The notes: generated by a model from the sequence alone, not told the origin. Shown: positions 9,379 through 18,642, numbered from the stretch's first letter. The stretch: DNA of 64,000 nt from Candidatus Poribacteria bacterium (GCA_022819945.1 JAJEGI010000129.1:19617-83616), one strand, 5' to 3'. Numbers and translations: made by a program.

Positions 9379-11901
9379 GTGTTTGACTTTATCAGAAGCC
9401 GCTTTATTGACGGTTTTCGACTGTTGATAGTTTCTATAAAGAAAAAGACGTTTTGGCTGCTACCCCCACTTTTTATCCTCGTCCTTTTTATTATCGCGAA
9501 CTGGTGTTTTCCGCTGCCTAAAGAACGTCTCCATCCCCCACCGTCTCGGATTGTCTTAGACCGAAACGGAGAATGGCTCCGCGCGTTCTTAGCCGACGAC
9601 GGTATGTGGCGCATGTCGGAAAACCACAACACCGTCTCCCCTTTGCTACACCAAGCGATGCTAACAGCAGAGGACAAATGGTTTTACTATCACTTCGGGA
9701 TCAATCCGGTGTCTATTGTCACCGCTCTCTATGATAATATCAAAGCGGGAGAGGTCGTACGTGGCGGTTCAACGATTACCATGCAGCTTGCCCGATTGAT
9801 GGAACCGAAAGCACGGAACGTTCCAAACAAGCTTATTGAAATGTTCCGCGCAACCCAACTTGAACTGGCATATTCCAAATCTGAGATTCTAAACTTCTAC
9901 TTTAACATGCTGCCTTACGGCGGGAATATTGTCGGGACAGCGGCAGCATCTCGGCTTTACTTCAATAAACCGCAGCATGCTATTAGTCTCGGCGAAGCAG
10001 CACTCCTCGCTGTTATTCCGAACTCGCCTGAACGTTCGCGTCCAGACAAATTCCCAGAAAATGCGCGAAAGGCGCGTGCAAAAATTCTGGATAGACTTCT
10101 TGCACATAAACAGATTTCCGAACAACAGTGGCAGGAGGCATTGCAAGAACCTATTCCTACAAAACGTCATCCGCTTCCATTCAATGCCCCACACCTCTCA
10201 CGCCTGTTGGTTAAGGGAAACCGATCGGATATCGCAACCGCAACCGATGGTAGGATATATACGACAATCGACGCGAAGGTTCAGGAAACTGCAGCGCATA
10301 TTCTCCGTGAATATCTGAGCGCAGCTACTGCGGGAATTGCGAGTCATCACGCGCAGCCCCATAGCGCGAGTACTGGCGCGATTGTTGTTATGGATACTCA
10401 GAGTCGCCATGTCTTAGCAATGGTAGGTTCTCACGATTTTTTCGATCAGGATGCATCAGGACAGGTAAATGGTGCGCTTGCACCACGCTCCCCCGGTTCC
10501 ACACTTAAACCTTTCGTTTACGCACTTGCGATGGAACAAGGCTGGATTACGCCAGAAACACTGATCTTTGATGTTCCCGTGAACTACGCTGGATATGAAC
10601 CTGTAAACTACGATAGCATATACAACGGCTATGTTACTGCCCATCAGGCACTTGCACGCTCTCTCAATGTCCCTGCTGTGAACCTTAATGCCCGCCTCAA
10701 AGATATTACACTGCCCGCTTTTCTCAAACAGGCAGGTATTACGACACTTGTGCCTACCCAAAAGTACGGACTTTCTATGGTGCTCGGTGGATGCGAAGTG
10801 AACCTGCTTGAACTCACAACACTTTATGCGGGATTGGCAAACATGGGCGAATTCGCACCCTACCAAATAGTTGTCAGCGGTCAGCAATCAGAAAACCTTC
10901 TTGCTGAAGGTTTCCGATGGAAACCGAAGACTGCAGACTCATCACAGCGTTTATTCCGAGAAGAGACAAGTTTCATCATAACTGAGATGCTAACAACTTC
11001 ACAACTGCCCACAAATACTGTCAAAAATCCAGGGGCCTTTGAAAGCACTATGAACCTACCGAAGATTGCTTGGAAAACCGGCACTTCGTATGGACATCGC
11101 GATGCTTGGTGCATCGGGTATTCACCGAAATTAACGATTGGTGTGTGGCTCGGTAATTTTGACGGGAAAGGTTCGCCAATGCTGAGCGGTACAGACTCAG
11201 CAACGCCTGTTCTCTTCGCGATTTTCAGTGCGCTCACGGGACAAGACACACATCGCTGGTTTACGAAGCCTGAACAACTGAAAACACGAGAGGTCTGTGC
11301 CCTTACAGGTGCTGTTCCCTCGCCACACTGTCCTGCTCATAAAAGCGATGTATATATCCCCGGTCTCTCGTCTGTTGCTGTCTGTGCGATTCACAAACGC
11401 ATCTATGTTGATAGTGATACTGGATACAGCCTCTGCTCACATTGTCGGAATCTTTCGACAGGGGAGTTCAAAGAAGACACTCAACATTATACAACACCCG
11501 CGGCATATAATAGTGTCGAAACGCAGATATTTGAAGAATGGCCCGCCGAGGCGGCGACTTGGTTGGGAAAAAATGGGTTCGCTGTGCCAGTGCTGCCAGC
11601 GCATAATCCGTTGTGTACAGGCACAATTGCAGGGACTGCTCCGATTATCTTATCTCCGACAGAAGATACTGTCTACTACATACGGGATGGCGTTCCGTTA
11701 ACTCAGCAAAAAATACAATTGTCCGCCTCAACTTCTAATCGGACGCAGCAACTTTTCTGGTTTCTGGATGGTGAGTTAATTTTCAAAGGGAATGCAGAGG
11801 AACATTATTGGCTCACACCTGTCAAAGGAGAACATGTGATTACCTGTGTAGATGCGGAGGGACGCTCAGCAAGCCGCCCACTCTACATCTCAGTTTTTTA
11901 A
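9379..11901 (+). CDS. pbpC: Penicillin-binding protein 1C, bifunctional peptidoglycan synthase
   Basis: An 840-residue membrane-anchored enzyme that polymerises glycan strands and has a transpeptidase fold. One N-terminal transmembrane helix (about 18-42) precedes a GT51 glycosyltransferase domain with AEDKWFYYH and GGSTITMQLAR. The transpeptidase domain has STLK with the nucleophile Ser at about 374, an SLN motif, and KTGTS at about 566. The C-terminal region carries the beta-rich domain typical of PBP1C (ending QQLFWFLDGE and beyond). The start is GTG at 9379 with AAGGAA upstream. It lies downstream of the alpha-2-macroglobulin gene on the same strand, the conserved partner. Confidence 0.96.
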   Translation: MFDFIRSRFIDGFRLLIVSIKKKTFWLLPPLFILVLFIIANWCFPLPKERLHPPPSRIVLDRNGEWLRAFLADDGMWRMSENHNTVSPLLHQAMLTAEDKWFYYHFGINPVSIVTALYDNIKAGEVVRGGSTITMQLARLMEPKARNVPNKLIEMFRATQLELAYSKSEILNFYFNMLPYGGNIVGTAAASRLYFNKPQHAISLGEAALLAVIPNSPERSRPDKFPENARKARAKILDRLLAHKQISEQQWQEALQEPIPTKRHPLPFNAPHLSRLLVKGNRSDIATATDGRIYTTIDAKVQETAAHILREYLSAATAGIASHHAQPHSASTGAIVVMDTQSRHVLAMVGSHDFFDQDASGQVNGALAPRSPGSTLKPFVYALAMEQGWITPETLIFDVPVNYAGYEPVNYDSIYNGYVTAHQALARSLNVPAVNLNARLKDITLPAFLKQAGITTLVPTQKYGLSMVLGGCEVNLLELTTLYAGLANMGEFAPYQIVVSGQQSENLLAEGFRWKPKTADSSQRLFREETSFIITEMLTTSQLPTNTVKNPGAFESTMNLPKIAWKTGTSYGHRDAWCIGYSPKLTIGVWLGNFDGKGSPMLSGTDSATPVLFAIFSALTGQDTHRWFTKPEQLKTREVCALTGAVPSPHCPAHKSDVYIPGLSSVAVCAIHKRIYVDSDTGYSLCSHCRNLSTGEFKEDTQHYTTPAAYNSVETQIFEEWPAEAATWLGKNGFAVPVLPAHNPLCTGTIAGTAPIILSPTEDTVYYIRDGVPLTQQKIQLSASTSNRTQQLFWFLDGELIFKGNAEEHYWLTPVKGEHVITCVDAEGRSASRPLYISVF

Positions 11902-11997
11902 TGGCTATCAGCCATCGGCTTTCAGCAGTCAGTAAAGACGCAAACATTACAAAACGCCTCTTTTCTTTGCTGATTGCTGACCACTGACGGCTAACGA
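11902..11997. repeat. Imperfect inverted repeat between convergent genes (CAGCAGTCAG type)
   Basis: CTTTCAGCAGTCAGTAAAG is followed after about 25 bases by an inverted relative, CTTTGCTGATTGCTGACC. The convergent pbpC and LamG genes end at either side, so it could act as a bidirectional terminator. The sequence is also of the TTATCAGT/GCTGAT low-complexity type seen elsewhere in the window. Confidence 0.5.
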
Positions 11998-12753
11998 CTA
12001 TAAATCCGACTTAAGTTTGCCCCAAGTTGTCGTCAGCTTTCCGGTTGCATCCACAGCGAGGGCTTTTTCCATGTGGGCTACGACTTCCTCCTCTGTGAGT
12101 GCGACACTCCAAATTTTAAATTCATCAATGACACCGTTGAAGAAATTGCCGTTGCCTTGACTCGCAGCGATGCACATACCTTCGGTACCAAAATCCATAC
12201 GCGCATCCCCACCGGCATCCGCTTCAGCGTCAAGTTCCCCGTTAATATACATCCATGTTGTCTGTTTGCTCTGTGACCCAACGAAGTAATACCATTCCGG
12301 TTCAAACGCAGTATAATTCGTGACTGCCTGTAATTCAACGCCTTGCGTCGCAAAGTAGAACCCAAACAAAACGCCACCACGGTTGAACGTAATATGCGGT
12401 CGCCCACCACCATTGAGCCTATATAGCAGATCAATGCGGTTACCGCCTTCAATTTTCGCGTCGGGTTTGAACCAAAACTCAATCGTCATTTCCTTCGGCT
12501 GATCAATCTTGAGCGGGTCGAAGTTAACACTCCCATTGTTAAAATGGAGTGCTTGCCCGACGACACCCTCTACCCATTTCGCGTTTTTGATTTCGCCTTT
12601 GAAACTGTTGGGTCCGATGTCGGCTGCCGTATTTCCCTTCCCTTCATCAAAAGGTACGTAGATAAGTAAATCTTTGTCTGGATCCGCTGCATGCCCGAGC
12701 ATACAACTCATCAAAAACACTGCGACTGCCAAAAAACAGATAAATTGTTTCAT
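11998..12753 (-). CDS. Secreted LamG/concanavalin A-like domain protein
   Basis: 251 residues. A signal peptide (MKQFICFLAVAVFLMSC...GHA) is followed by one LamG-like jelly-roll domain: YVPFDEGKGNTAADIG, MTIEFWFKP, WMYINGELDAEAD and FNGVIDEFKIWSVALTEEEV are the standard LamG landmarks. The Cys in the signal could make it a lipoprotein, but the AxA-like GHA site is as good. The C-terminus AVDATGKLTTTWGKLK recurs in the LamG proteins at 23982 and 41534. AAGGAG precedes the ATG. Binding of glycans is inferred from the fold; no catalytic residues are evident. Confidence 0.85.
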   Translation of the reverse strand: MKQFICFLAVAVFLMSCMLGHAADPDKDLLIYVPFDEGKGNTAADIGPNSFKGEIKNAKWVEGVVGQALHFNNGSVNFDPLKIDQPKEMTIEFWFKPDAKIEGGNRIDLLYRLNGGGRPHITFNRGGVLFGFYFATQGVELQAVTNYTAFEPEWYYFVGSQSKQTTWMYINGELDAEADAGGDARMDFGTEGMCIAASQGNGNFFNGVIDEFKIWSVALTEEEVVAHMEKALAVDATGKLTTTWGKLKSDL

Positions 12754-12955
12754 AAGATTTTCTCCTTATAGGTATTTTAAACACGAAATTTTTCGATCGG
12801 TTTTCTTACGAGTTTTCACAGCAAGTTTTGGAAACCTATCAACTGCTCTAAAGCCCTATTATTTTACACCAAAATGTGTAACCTGTCAAATTCTCTTCTT
12901 CAGAGGCATTCAATTTTAAGAATTTATTGAATTTCACGTCTTTTTTTTCGGATCC

Positions 12956-12977
12956 GGTTCGGTTAGGAAACCGAACC
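12956..12977. repeat. Hairpin GGTTCGGTT/AACCGAACC
   Basis: Nine-base arms at 12956-12964 and 12969-12977 with a four-base loop. It lies in the interval between the LamG gene and the DUF423 gene. The poly-T (12941-12948) is on the wrong side for a plus-strand terminator; on the minus strand no U-tract follows. It is probably another REP-like palindrome. Confidence 0.55.
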
Positions 12978-13039
12978 TACCGGGCCTGGGGGTAAAAATT
13001 CAATCGAAAAATGGACAATTGAATGTCTCTGCTCTCTTC

Positions 13040-13411
13040 TTATCCACCTCGGATTGCAGCGATGGTCAAGCAACCCCAACCGACAATAAATGCCAATCCG
13101 CCGATGGGCGTAATCGCACCGAGCCATCGGATGCCCGTAAGACTCAGCACATAAAGACTCCCCGAAAAGATGAGGATGCCAGCGACAAAGCACCACCCCG
13201 ATGCAGCCGTGAGTTGGTTCTGCCATTGCGATACTGCCCACGCTGCAGCGATCAGTCCGAGACTGTGGTACATCTGATACCGCGCTGCTACCTCAAACGT
13301 CTCAAGCATCTCCGGTGAGATTTTTGACTTAAGTGTATGTGCCCCAAATGCTCCCAAAACAACCCCAAGCAGGCTCAAACCCGAACCGAGTGCAAAAAAT
13401 AGATTTTGCAT
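13040..13411 (-). CDS. DUF423 family small integral membrane protein
   Basis: A 123-residue protein with four predicted transmembrane helices and the family hallmarks GAFGAHTLK near residue 22, YQMYHSLGL and a C-terminal TPIGGLAFIVGW. The family (E. coli YgdD) has no established biochemical function. AGAGG lies 5 bases before the ATG. It stands alone, downstream of the foldback element and upstream of the LamG gene. Confidence 0.9.
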   Translation of the reverse strand: MQNLFFALGSGLSLLGVVLGAFGAHTLKSKISPEMLETFEVAARYQMYHSLGLIAAAWAVSQWQNQLTAASGWCFVAGILIFSGSLYVLSLTGIRWLGAITPIGGLAFIVGWGCLTIAAIRGG

Positions 13412-13454
13412 GGATACCTCTTTTTAGAAATTTATTATCGCAATCAATTATAAC

Positions 13455-13980
13455 TTAAATCTAACCCAAGTTGCTACCTAAAAAAATCATAGATGTTCAG
13501 ATACCGGTTTGCTTGAGCATGGTGTGGATTCCTGCTCAATTTGAAATCATGTCTAAATGGGTGTGTAAAGTTTTTGGCAGCATATTGATTTTTTCAAAGC
13601 CGACAGGTTCGGACATAGCACTCCGCTGGAGTGCAAGAGAAGCGGGCTATCTTTTTCTATAGATATATTGCTCCGCTGGAGCAAAGAGACTTCTGAGGAG
13701 GTCGGGGTTCTCCTCACGCCAGAGGCGTGATATATCTATAGCCGTAGATGTCAGTGATAAATGCACTCCAGCGGAGTGTTATGTCTTAGATCGTTCCGAT
13801 ATGGGAACGCTGCCAGAATATTTACACACCCTGTCTAAATTCAATTTGATATATGAGTCCAGTTTGTGCTATAATTACCCGTATTAGGTTAAATTTATTA
13901 ATTTAAATTTACTAATTTATACGGATAATAGTGGTTGAATCGGTATTCCTGCTTAGGTAGCAACTTGGGTTAAATCTAAC
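13455..13980. mobile_element. Nested foldback (MITE-like) element with terminal inverted repeats
   Basis: Outer 19-base inverted repeats TAACCCAAGTTGCTACCTA (13462-13480) and its complement (13954-13972) are flanked on both sides by TTAAATCTAAC, which includes an AATC abutting each end. Inside are further nested complementary arms: 13551-13581 with 13809-13839 (sharing GGGTGTGTAAA and GGCAGC), 13612-13635 with 13762-13785 (23 of 24 pairing, each itself the hairpin CACTCCGCTGGAGTG), 13657-13668 with 13730-13741 (CTATAGATATAT), and a core hairpin TGAGGAG/CTCCTCA. No transposase is encoded. This is the architecture of a non-autonomous element or a large structured RNA. Confidence 0.8.
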
Positions 13981-14007
13981 ATATCTTGTTAGATCTTTTT
14001 GCAGAAG

Positions 14008-14029
14008 GAATGGTATAATAATACCATTC
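14008..14029. promoter_or_regulatory. Palindrome GAATGGTAT-AATA-ATACCATTC
   Basis: Perfect nine-base arms with a four-base spacer, just outside the foldback element. No T-run follows, so an operator-like or structural role is more likely than termination. No regulator can be assigned. Confidence 0.4.
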
Positions 14030-14557
14030 TAATAATGTAAAGACTCTATCGCAGGATGCCCACATATCTTCAGGGTTTACTATAATTGTGGGTCAAAGTT
14101 AGTCTCCGGTAAAATCGTTAAAAATCTGCTTTTAGCGGCTAACCGAAACAATATCCCTTATTTTTAAAGCTTTTTCTCAGTTTAGCAGAAACCATAACTT
14201 TATGGCAAAGATTTCCAAAGCGATTTATGAGATATGCTGTAGAGTTTGTTGAAACAAATGCGCTTGATGAAAAATGAATGTCTAACTTAATGCAACCTTT
14301 CGTCCTGACACACGCGTTATAATAATGTGAGGCCTCTATTTTATTTTAGGAGGCATTACATGAAAGTAGTCTATTAGTGATTAACCGATTGTAAAAGAGA
14401 AGTTGTTCAGCAAGGATTCAGTAATGTTGTTATGAAAATTTGTTGCGGGTTAGATAGTTTTCGGCTAAACTTCAGAGTTTGGACTTACAGGAACCTTCGG
14501 TTAAATCATTATAATGTCTATTATAGAGAAGGTATTAGATAATCGCGTCATTCAGTT

Positions 14558-15703
14558 TTGAGTTATGGATTAAAAGAAGTGTTTGATGAATGGGATACCT
14601 TCAAGACTTACGCAACCGCCCCAAGGAGAGAAGAGGGGGTACCGTCCGAAATGCTGTTATCAAGAGAGAAGTTTCATGGGAATTACGACGACCTCATCGG
14701 TGAAAGTACAGTGCATCTTGAAGTACTGAAAAGTATTGACAGGTTCGCAAAATCTGCTAAAGTAGTGCTTATTTCTGGTGAGACAGGAACAGGTAAAGAG
14801 TTGGTCGCGCGTGCTTTGCACGCAGAGAGCCCTTATGCAATGCACCCTATGGTCGTCGTGAACTGTGCCGGAATTGCAGAGCACCTGATGGAAAGTGAAC
14901 TCTTTGGGCATGAGAAAGGCGCGTTTACCGGCGCAGACCGGCAACATATTGGACTGTTTGAAACCGCATCGGGGGGCACACTGTTCCTTGACGAAATCGG
15001 GGAACTTCCGCTGGTCCTACAACCAAAGTTGTTGCGGATACTTCAGGAAAACGAGATTCGCCGCGTGGGTGGGACAAAACAGATTCCAGTGTCAGTGCGC
15101 GTTCTAATAGCTACGAATATCGACCTTATAGAAGCGGTTGAAGCAGGTAGGTTTCGCCGAGATCTCTATGAGCGATTAAAATCCCTCCATATCCAGCTGC
15201 CGGCACTACGAGAGCGGCGGGAAGACATTCCCGCGTTGGCAAAACACTTTTTGGCAAAGGAAAACAACTGTTGCAGTCAAAAGGTGGCAAAGGAAAACAA
15301 CTGTTGCAGTCAAAAGATAGAGGATATAAATCCGGAAGTCCTCTCGTTATTTGATGCCTACACCTGGCCTGGGAATATCCGAGAGTTGGAAGGCGCCATC
15401 AGTCGCGCCGTACTTTTAGCGAAAGGGGGTGAAATCTTACCGGAGCACTTACCGAAAGATGTGCAGACACCTCACGCCCACGCATTGCCGTTGGCGGATG
15501 CAACAGCCGCAGCCAATCCTAACACACCAGAATGTTTCGTGCTGCCCTTTCCGATGGGTACAACCTTGAAAGAGATAGAGAAATCAGCGATCTTGACGAC
15601 TTTGGCACGGGAGGACGGGAATCAATCAAAAACGGCGAAGTCTCTGGGGATACATCGGCGTACCTTGCACAACAAGTTACGCGACTATAACGAAGAAACT
15701 TAG
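14558..15703 (+). CDS. Sigma-54-dependent transcriptional activator without receiver domain
   Basis: A 381-residue bacterial enhancer-binding protein. The AAA+ domain has Walker A GETGTGKE (74-81), the sigma-54 contact loop GAFTGA (121-126), Walker [10 protein letters not shown] and arginine-finger region RRDLYERL. A Fis-type helix-turn-helix closes the protein ([18 protein letters not shown]). There is only a short N-terminus and no phospho-receiver, so activity must be controlled by another route. A 33-base tandem duplication (15252-15317) inserts a second [11 protein letters not shown] block into the AAA+ domain, giving two Cys-Cys pairs. The start is uncertain: TTG 14558 lacks a ribosome site, whereas ATG 14651 has AGGGGG upstream and leaves the AAA+ domain intact. 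Confidence 0.9.
   Translation: MSYGLKEVFDEWDTFKTYATAPRREEGVPSEMLLSREKFHGNYDDLIGESTVHLEVLKSIDRFAKSAKVVLISGETGTGKELVARALHAESPYAMHPMVVVNCAGIAEHLMESELFGHEKGAFTGADRQHIGLFETASGGTLFLDEIGELPLVLQPKLLRILQENEIRRVGGTKQIPVSVRVLIATNIDLIEAVEAGRFRRDLYERLKSLHIQLPALRERREDIPALAKHFLAKENNCCSQKVAKENNCCSQKIEDINPEVLSLFDAYTWPGNIRELEGAISRAVLLAKGGEILPEHLPKDVQTPHAHALPLADATAAANPNTPECFVLPFPMGTTLKEIEKSAILTTLAREDGNQSKTAKSLGIHRRTLHNKLRDYNEET
15252..15317 (+). repeat. 33-bp in-frame tandem duplication inside the sigma-54 activator
   Basis: Two near-identical copies of a 33-base unit (GGCAAAGGAAAACAACTG at the start of each) encode [11 protein letters not shown] twice. The unit length is a multiple of three, so the frame is kept. 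A polymerase slippage origin is likely. Confidence 0.85.
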
Positions 15704-16306
15704 TATGGCACGAGACTGCCGACGCGGGGTTGTAATAGACTTGAGATCCGCGTTCGGCAGCGCGGACAGAAGTGTTCTTCTTGGTGTGCCACTGGGTATA
15801 TTTTACCCAGTTCTGTGGAAAATGTTCCCACCTGTGAAAAATATGCCCACTTGAAAAATGGCGAGATCTCGTCACAGTGCCGTTTCTCACATTGGCATGA
15901 TACTTGCCATATTATAGAACGTGAGCGCGACTGAGGCACGTAGGTGCCCCGACAGTGTCACGAAAGATAAGTTAAGAACAGTTTGACAGTGCTTATGTTC
16001 TATTGTATCATAATCCAAGTTGCCACTTTGTAGCATAGACTGCTGGTTTCCTGTGCTTCTTCGTGTCGAAAATGGCAGGAAACACGCCAAGCTTTTCGCA
16101 AAAATGACCGCTGTTCACTGAAAAACGGTGTTCGTGCGTCTAAAATCCATAGGTAGCAAGTTGGGTTATATGATCATAGAGACCAGCACCTTCTTGGGAC
16201 GGATTGCCTGAGCCTTCCTTTTCTTTGTTGCGTTTCGGCAAAACTCCCATCCGCTGAATTCAACCCGACACGCGTTTGTGTCGAATCCATAAAGGAAACC
16301 CTATAG
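15704..16306. other. Non-coding region with hairpin and partial foldback copy
   Basis: A hairpin CTGGGTA/TACCCAG (15792-15810) lies about 90 bases after the activator gene. At 16009-16030 and 16150-16168 two inverted, diverged copies of the foldback terminal repeat are found about 120 bases apart. Short reading frames on the minus strand here show no recognisable protein features, and I do not call them. Confidence 0.55.
16009..16168. repeat. Diverged short copy of the foldback element termini
   Basis: TAATCCAAGTTGCCAC at about 16009 and TAGGTAGCAAGTTGGGTTA at 16150-16168 match the 19-base terminal repeat of the 13455-13980 element (the latter at 18 of 19 positions) in inverted orientation. 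The interior is short and unlike the large copy, consistent with an internally deleted or solo-end derivative. Confidence 0.55.
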
Positions 16307-16474
16307 ATGTCCAAACGCATCACTGACGGGCTTGTGCTTGCGATTGTCATTGTGGCTGCGGTTGTGGTGTGTCTGCTGACATCTGCGACACCCGACCCCG
16401 TAGACGCACATAACGAGAGAATCTGTCCGTATCAGACCGAAACACCCCCTTGTTCGTATCAATGGGGTAGATAG
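16307..16474 (+). CDS. Small single-pass membrane protein, unrecognised
   Basis: A 55-residue frame, MSKRITDGLVLAIVIVAAV followed by more hydrophobic residues, then DAHNERICPYQTETPPCSYQ. It has an N-terminal transmembrane helix or signal and two later Cys residues (about 40 and 49). AAAGGAAA lies about 9 bases before the ATG. The next gene, also a small membrane-anchored protein, starts 48 bp downstream on the same strand, suggesting cotranscription. I do not recognise a family. Coding status rests on the ribosome site, the clear hydrophobic segment and gene spacing. Confidence 0.5.
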   Translation: MSKRITDGLVLAIVIVAAVVVCLLTSATPDPVDAHNERICPYQTETPPCSYQWGR

Positions 16475-16522
16475 CCTACGACATCCAACACAAGGGATGT
16501 CAAACCGAAAGGAACAACCGAA

Positions 16523-17299
16523 ATGTTGAAAGCCCCTTTCAGCAACCGCCTATTTCTTGGCGCGTTAGCGTTTTTTGTTCTCTGCGTTGGCGGGAGTCTG
16601 CTTTACATGCAGCATGTCAAGAAGCAGTCCGCCCGTGAGTTGGCAGAGACGCAGGAACGCATCAAAGCGATCACAGAGAAACAGACTCCGACCGCAGAAG
16701 CACCTGTCGAGGAAACATTGCAGCATGGACGTGTCCATGCTGCACCGCGTGAGCCGGTGGAGACATTGCACGATGGATCACAGTCTGAGACATCGCTGAC
16801 CCTTGAGGAAAAGATTCGGGCACATCAACAATGGGTCGCATCAGCAGAGGGTCAAAAAGTTATAAATGCCGCCTACAAACAAGCTGGACTGGAACCACCA
16901 CCGCCCAACCATTATTATGTGAAAGATGAAAATGGTGTGTTCCAATTACATTCTATATTTGAGCCTGTTGTCCAAATAAGACTGATAGACGGTTTTGCGC
17001 CAACTCCAGCACAATTGGAAAGGTATTTAGACTTACAGGAATCATTGTCGGACGCGATGAGGCGCGATGCCTATGCCGAGGTAGACAGAATAAGATCTGA
17101 AATAGAAACTTTGAGATATGAGGCAAGAGGCAAGGTCCCTCAGGCTATCGGTAGTTGGATGACCAAGGCTGCTAAAAGCAAGGTGGACTTCGCTATGAGG
17201 GAAAAAACAGCCCAAGCCTACAGAGACTTGGGACTCGGACACATGGTCAAAGCCGGCGTGAGTGGGTTGCCAGAAATAAAACCAACCGGACCACACTAA
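16523..17299 (+). CDS. Membrane-anchored hypothetical protein
   Basis: A 258-residue protein with one transmembrane helix (about residues 9-29). A charged, possibly coiled-coil stretch (HVKKQSARELAETQERIKA) and a Pro/Glu-rich linker follow, then a soluble domain (HQQWVASAEGQKVINAAYKQAG, then a helical C-terminal half rich in Glu/Arg). I recognise no enzymatic motif. AAAGGAAC precedes the ATG. It sits between the 55-residue frame and a secreted protein, on the same strand, in a region with decayed genes, so it may belong to a surface or secretion cassette losing function. The predicted orientation is N-terminus in, domain out. Confidence 0.7.
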   Translation: MLKAPFSNRLFLGALAFFVLCVGGSLLYMQHVKKQSARELAETQERIKAITEKQTPTAEAPVEETLQHGRVHAAPREPVETLHDGSQSETSLTLEEKIRAHQQWVASAEGQKVINAAYKQAGLEPPPPNHYYVKDENGVFQLHSIFEPVVQIRLIDGFAPTPAQLERYLDLQESLSDAMRRDAYAEVDRIRSEIETLRYEARGKVPQAIGSWMTKAAKSKVDFAMREKTAQAYRDLGLGHMVKAGVSGLPEIKPTGPH

Positions 17300-17321
17300 T
17301 CTTTTATTTTTGGAGGGTATT

Positions 17322-18005
17322 ATGTTTTTTAATCGTATTTCTCTTTCTCTTATTTTCTGTTTCTGTTTAACAACAATTGCCTTTGCATCACCGAGGGCTC
17401 CCGTTGGACTTACTTTTAACACAGGTCCAACAGGTGTCTGTAATGTCTCTGGGACTTTTACACAATACGAACAAGTAGATCCACAGAGTCACTCCAGTGT
17501 ATCAAGACACTGGTCCCCGACCCCACCCACTGAGGTTTATATCGGTTGGGAAGGAAATGTCACAGGATATGGCTATGCGGATATGCAAATATCATATACT
17601 GTGGGAGGATCCAGTTCTGCATCTGCCACGGGTACACACAAAATTGGTTATTTTTGGGTTACGGGTTTTGTCGGCTTTTCGCTGGCCGCGGTCCGATACG
17701 ATACAGGGTTAAAAGTTCATGTTGGAACTTTCGGAAAACAATATGGTAGATACGATTGGAGTGCTACAGGATCAGTGACGCTTGACTATGTTTTCTGGAA
17801 GGAGAGTGCGGCATTCCCAATTCAAGAAGGGGAATGGTCGCGAATTAGTAAAGATACCACAGTCACACTTGTCCCAACACCTGTTTCAGGTAACGGCTCT
17901 TGGACAGTTAGGCAGGCGCGCCTTTGTCCAAATTGTAGCGCGGATATAGGGATGTCCCATTTTAATAAACACAAAGTTGCGAGTTGTGATGCCTCAATTA
18001 CCTAA
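17322..18005 (+). CDS. Secreted beta-rich hypothetical protein, probably the first part of a frameshifted gene
   Basis: 227 residues. A signal peptide (MFFNRISLSLIFCFCLTTIAFA) precedes a Gly/Ser/Thr-rich, beta-type domain. The C-terminus has a zinc-ribbon-like cluster, LCPNCSADIGMSHFNKH with a further Cys. The ATG at 17322 has GGAGGG upstream; an in-frame TTG at 17310 is within the ribosome site. The next open stretch (18053-18544, another frame) continues with a Pro/Ser linker and more CxxC repeats, so the ancestral protein was probably longer and this stop is secondary. No family is recognised. Confidence 0.6.
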   Translation: MFFNRISLSLIFCFCLTTIAFASPRAPVGLTFNTGPTGVCNVSGTFTQYEQVDPQSHSSVSRHWSPTPPTEVYIGWEGNVTGYGYADMQISYTVGGSSSASATGTHKIGYFWVTGFVGFSLAAVRYDTGLKVHVGTFGKQYGRYDWSATGSVTLDYVFWKESAAFPIQEGEWSRISKDTTVTLVPTPVSGNGSWTVRQARLCPNCSADIGMSHFNKHKVASCDASIT

Positions 18006-18052
18006 GGAGGGCGAACCGTTTACTGTACTGTGTCGAATTTCTGGAGTTGTGA

Positions 18053-18544
18053 GATCCCAAAACATCAGCACAGATTTCCCAACTCGCCATCGGGAGGGGT
18101 AGCACGCCGCCGACAGGCAGCACCCCACCGCCGAGTAATCCGTCGCCGAGTCCCTCGTATCATCCGTGTGATGTTCATTTGACATCCGTGAGTGGCGATC
18201 ATTCGCTCCAAGCGAGTTGCTCCTCGACGGATTCTAACGGGAATTACTGCACCGTGACGAGTTTCTATGCCTGTGATAATCATACGCATACGTATCCTAC
18301 TTTAGTAAAGTGTGGTGCGAAAAACTGGACGGGTTGCACGGCACGTGTTTCTTCGCGAACAGAGCATCAAGTCTCGTCATGCGACTCCTGCGGTTCGACG
18401 TACTGGACGTGTAATTCGACGGCACTTGCGAAGCATACGGGGACCGAGACGTGTAATCGCTCGGCGTGTCGTCAAACGTGGCGGCGTTGCGGTTCGACAC
18501 CGACGTGTTTAGCGAATTCTCGAAAGTCGTGTGTGCCGAGATAG
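18053..18544 (+). pseudogene. Cys-rich C-terminal remnant of the secreted protein
   Basis: The frame is open from 18053 but has no good start. It reads GSTPPTGSTPPPSNPSPSPS, a linker, then a Cys/His-rich domain: CDSCGSTYWTCNSTALAKH and CNRSACRQTWRRC, resembling repeated zinc-ribbon or EGF-like knots. It is in a different frame from the gene ending at 18005. The linker followed by a folded Cys domain is what one expects of the interior of a larger exported protein, so I read it as a fragment created by a frameshift. A TTG at 18179 exists, but nothing else supports initiation there. Confidence 0.55.
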
Positions 18545-18642
18545 CCTGATTTGGATAAGGGCGAAGGGGTGCCTCGCCTCGAAATCCGTCCTGTTCCGTG
18601 CGATCTGGCAGCAAACGCTGCTGGGCGAGGTGTCTGGCTTTT

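Larger units (their letters stand above)
13412..14557. other. 1.1-kb non-coding region with a foldback element and remnants
   Basis: The first half is the nested foldback element described separately (13455-13980). After it come a perfect hairpin GAATGGTAT/ATACCATTC (14008-14029), a TATAAT box at 14318-14323, and AGGAGG followed by ATG at 14360 whose frame closes after five codons. The following 150 bases have stops in all frames I read. It appears to hold decayed sequence plus the upstream region of the sigma-54 activator. Confidence 0.6.

Noticed and set aside
13471..13662. A 63-codon frame inside the foldback element
   Set aside because: It runs across inverted-repeat arms, has no ribosome site and no protein-like composition.
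14351..14377. AGGAGG followed by ATG at 14360
   Set aside because: The frame closes after five codons and the next bases are unreadable in all frames; it is at most a relic.
15705..15720. TGGCACGAGACTGCC as a sigma-54 promoter next to the sigma-54 activator
   Set aside because: The GG and GC elements are 9 bases apart instead of 10, and no gene follows at the right distance on that strand.
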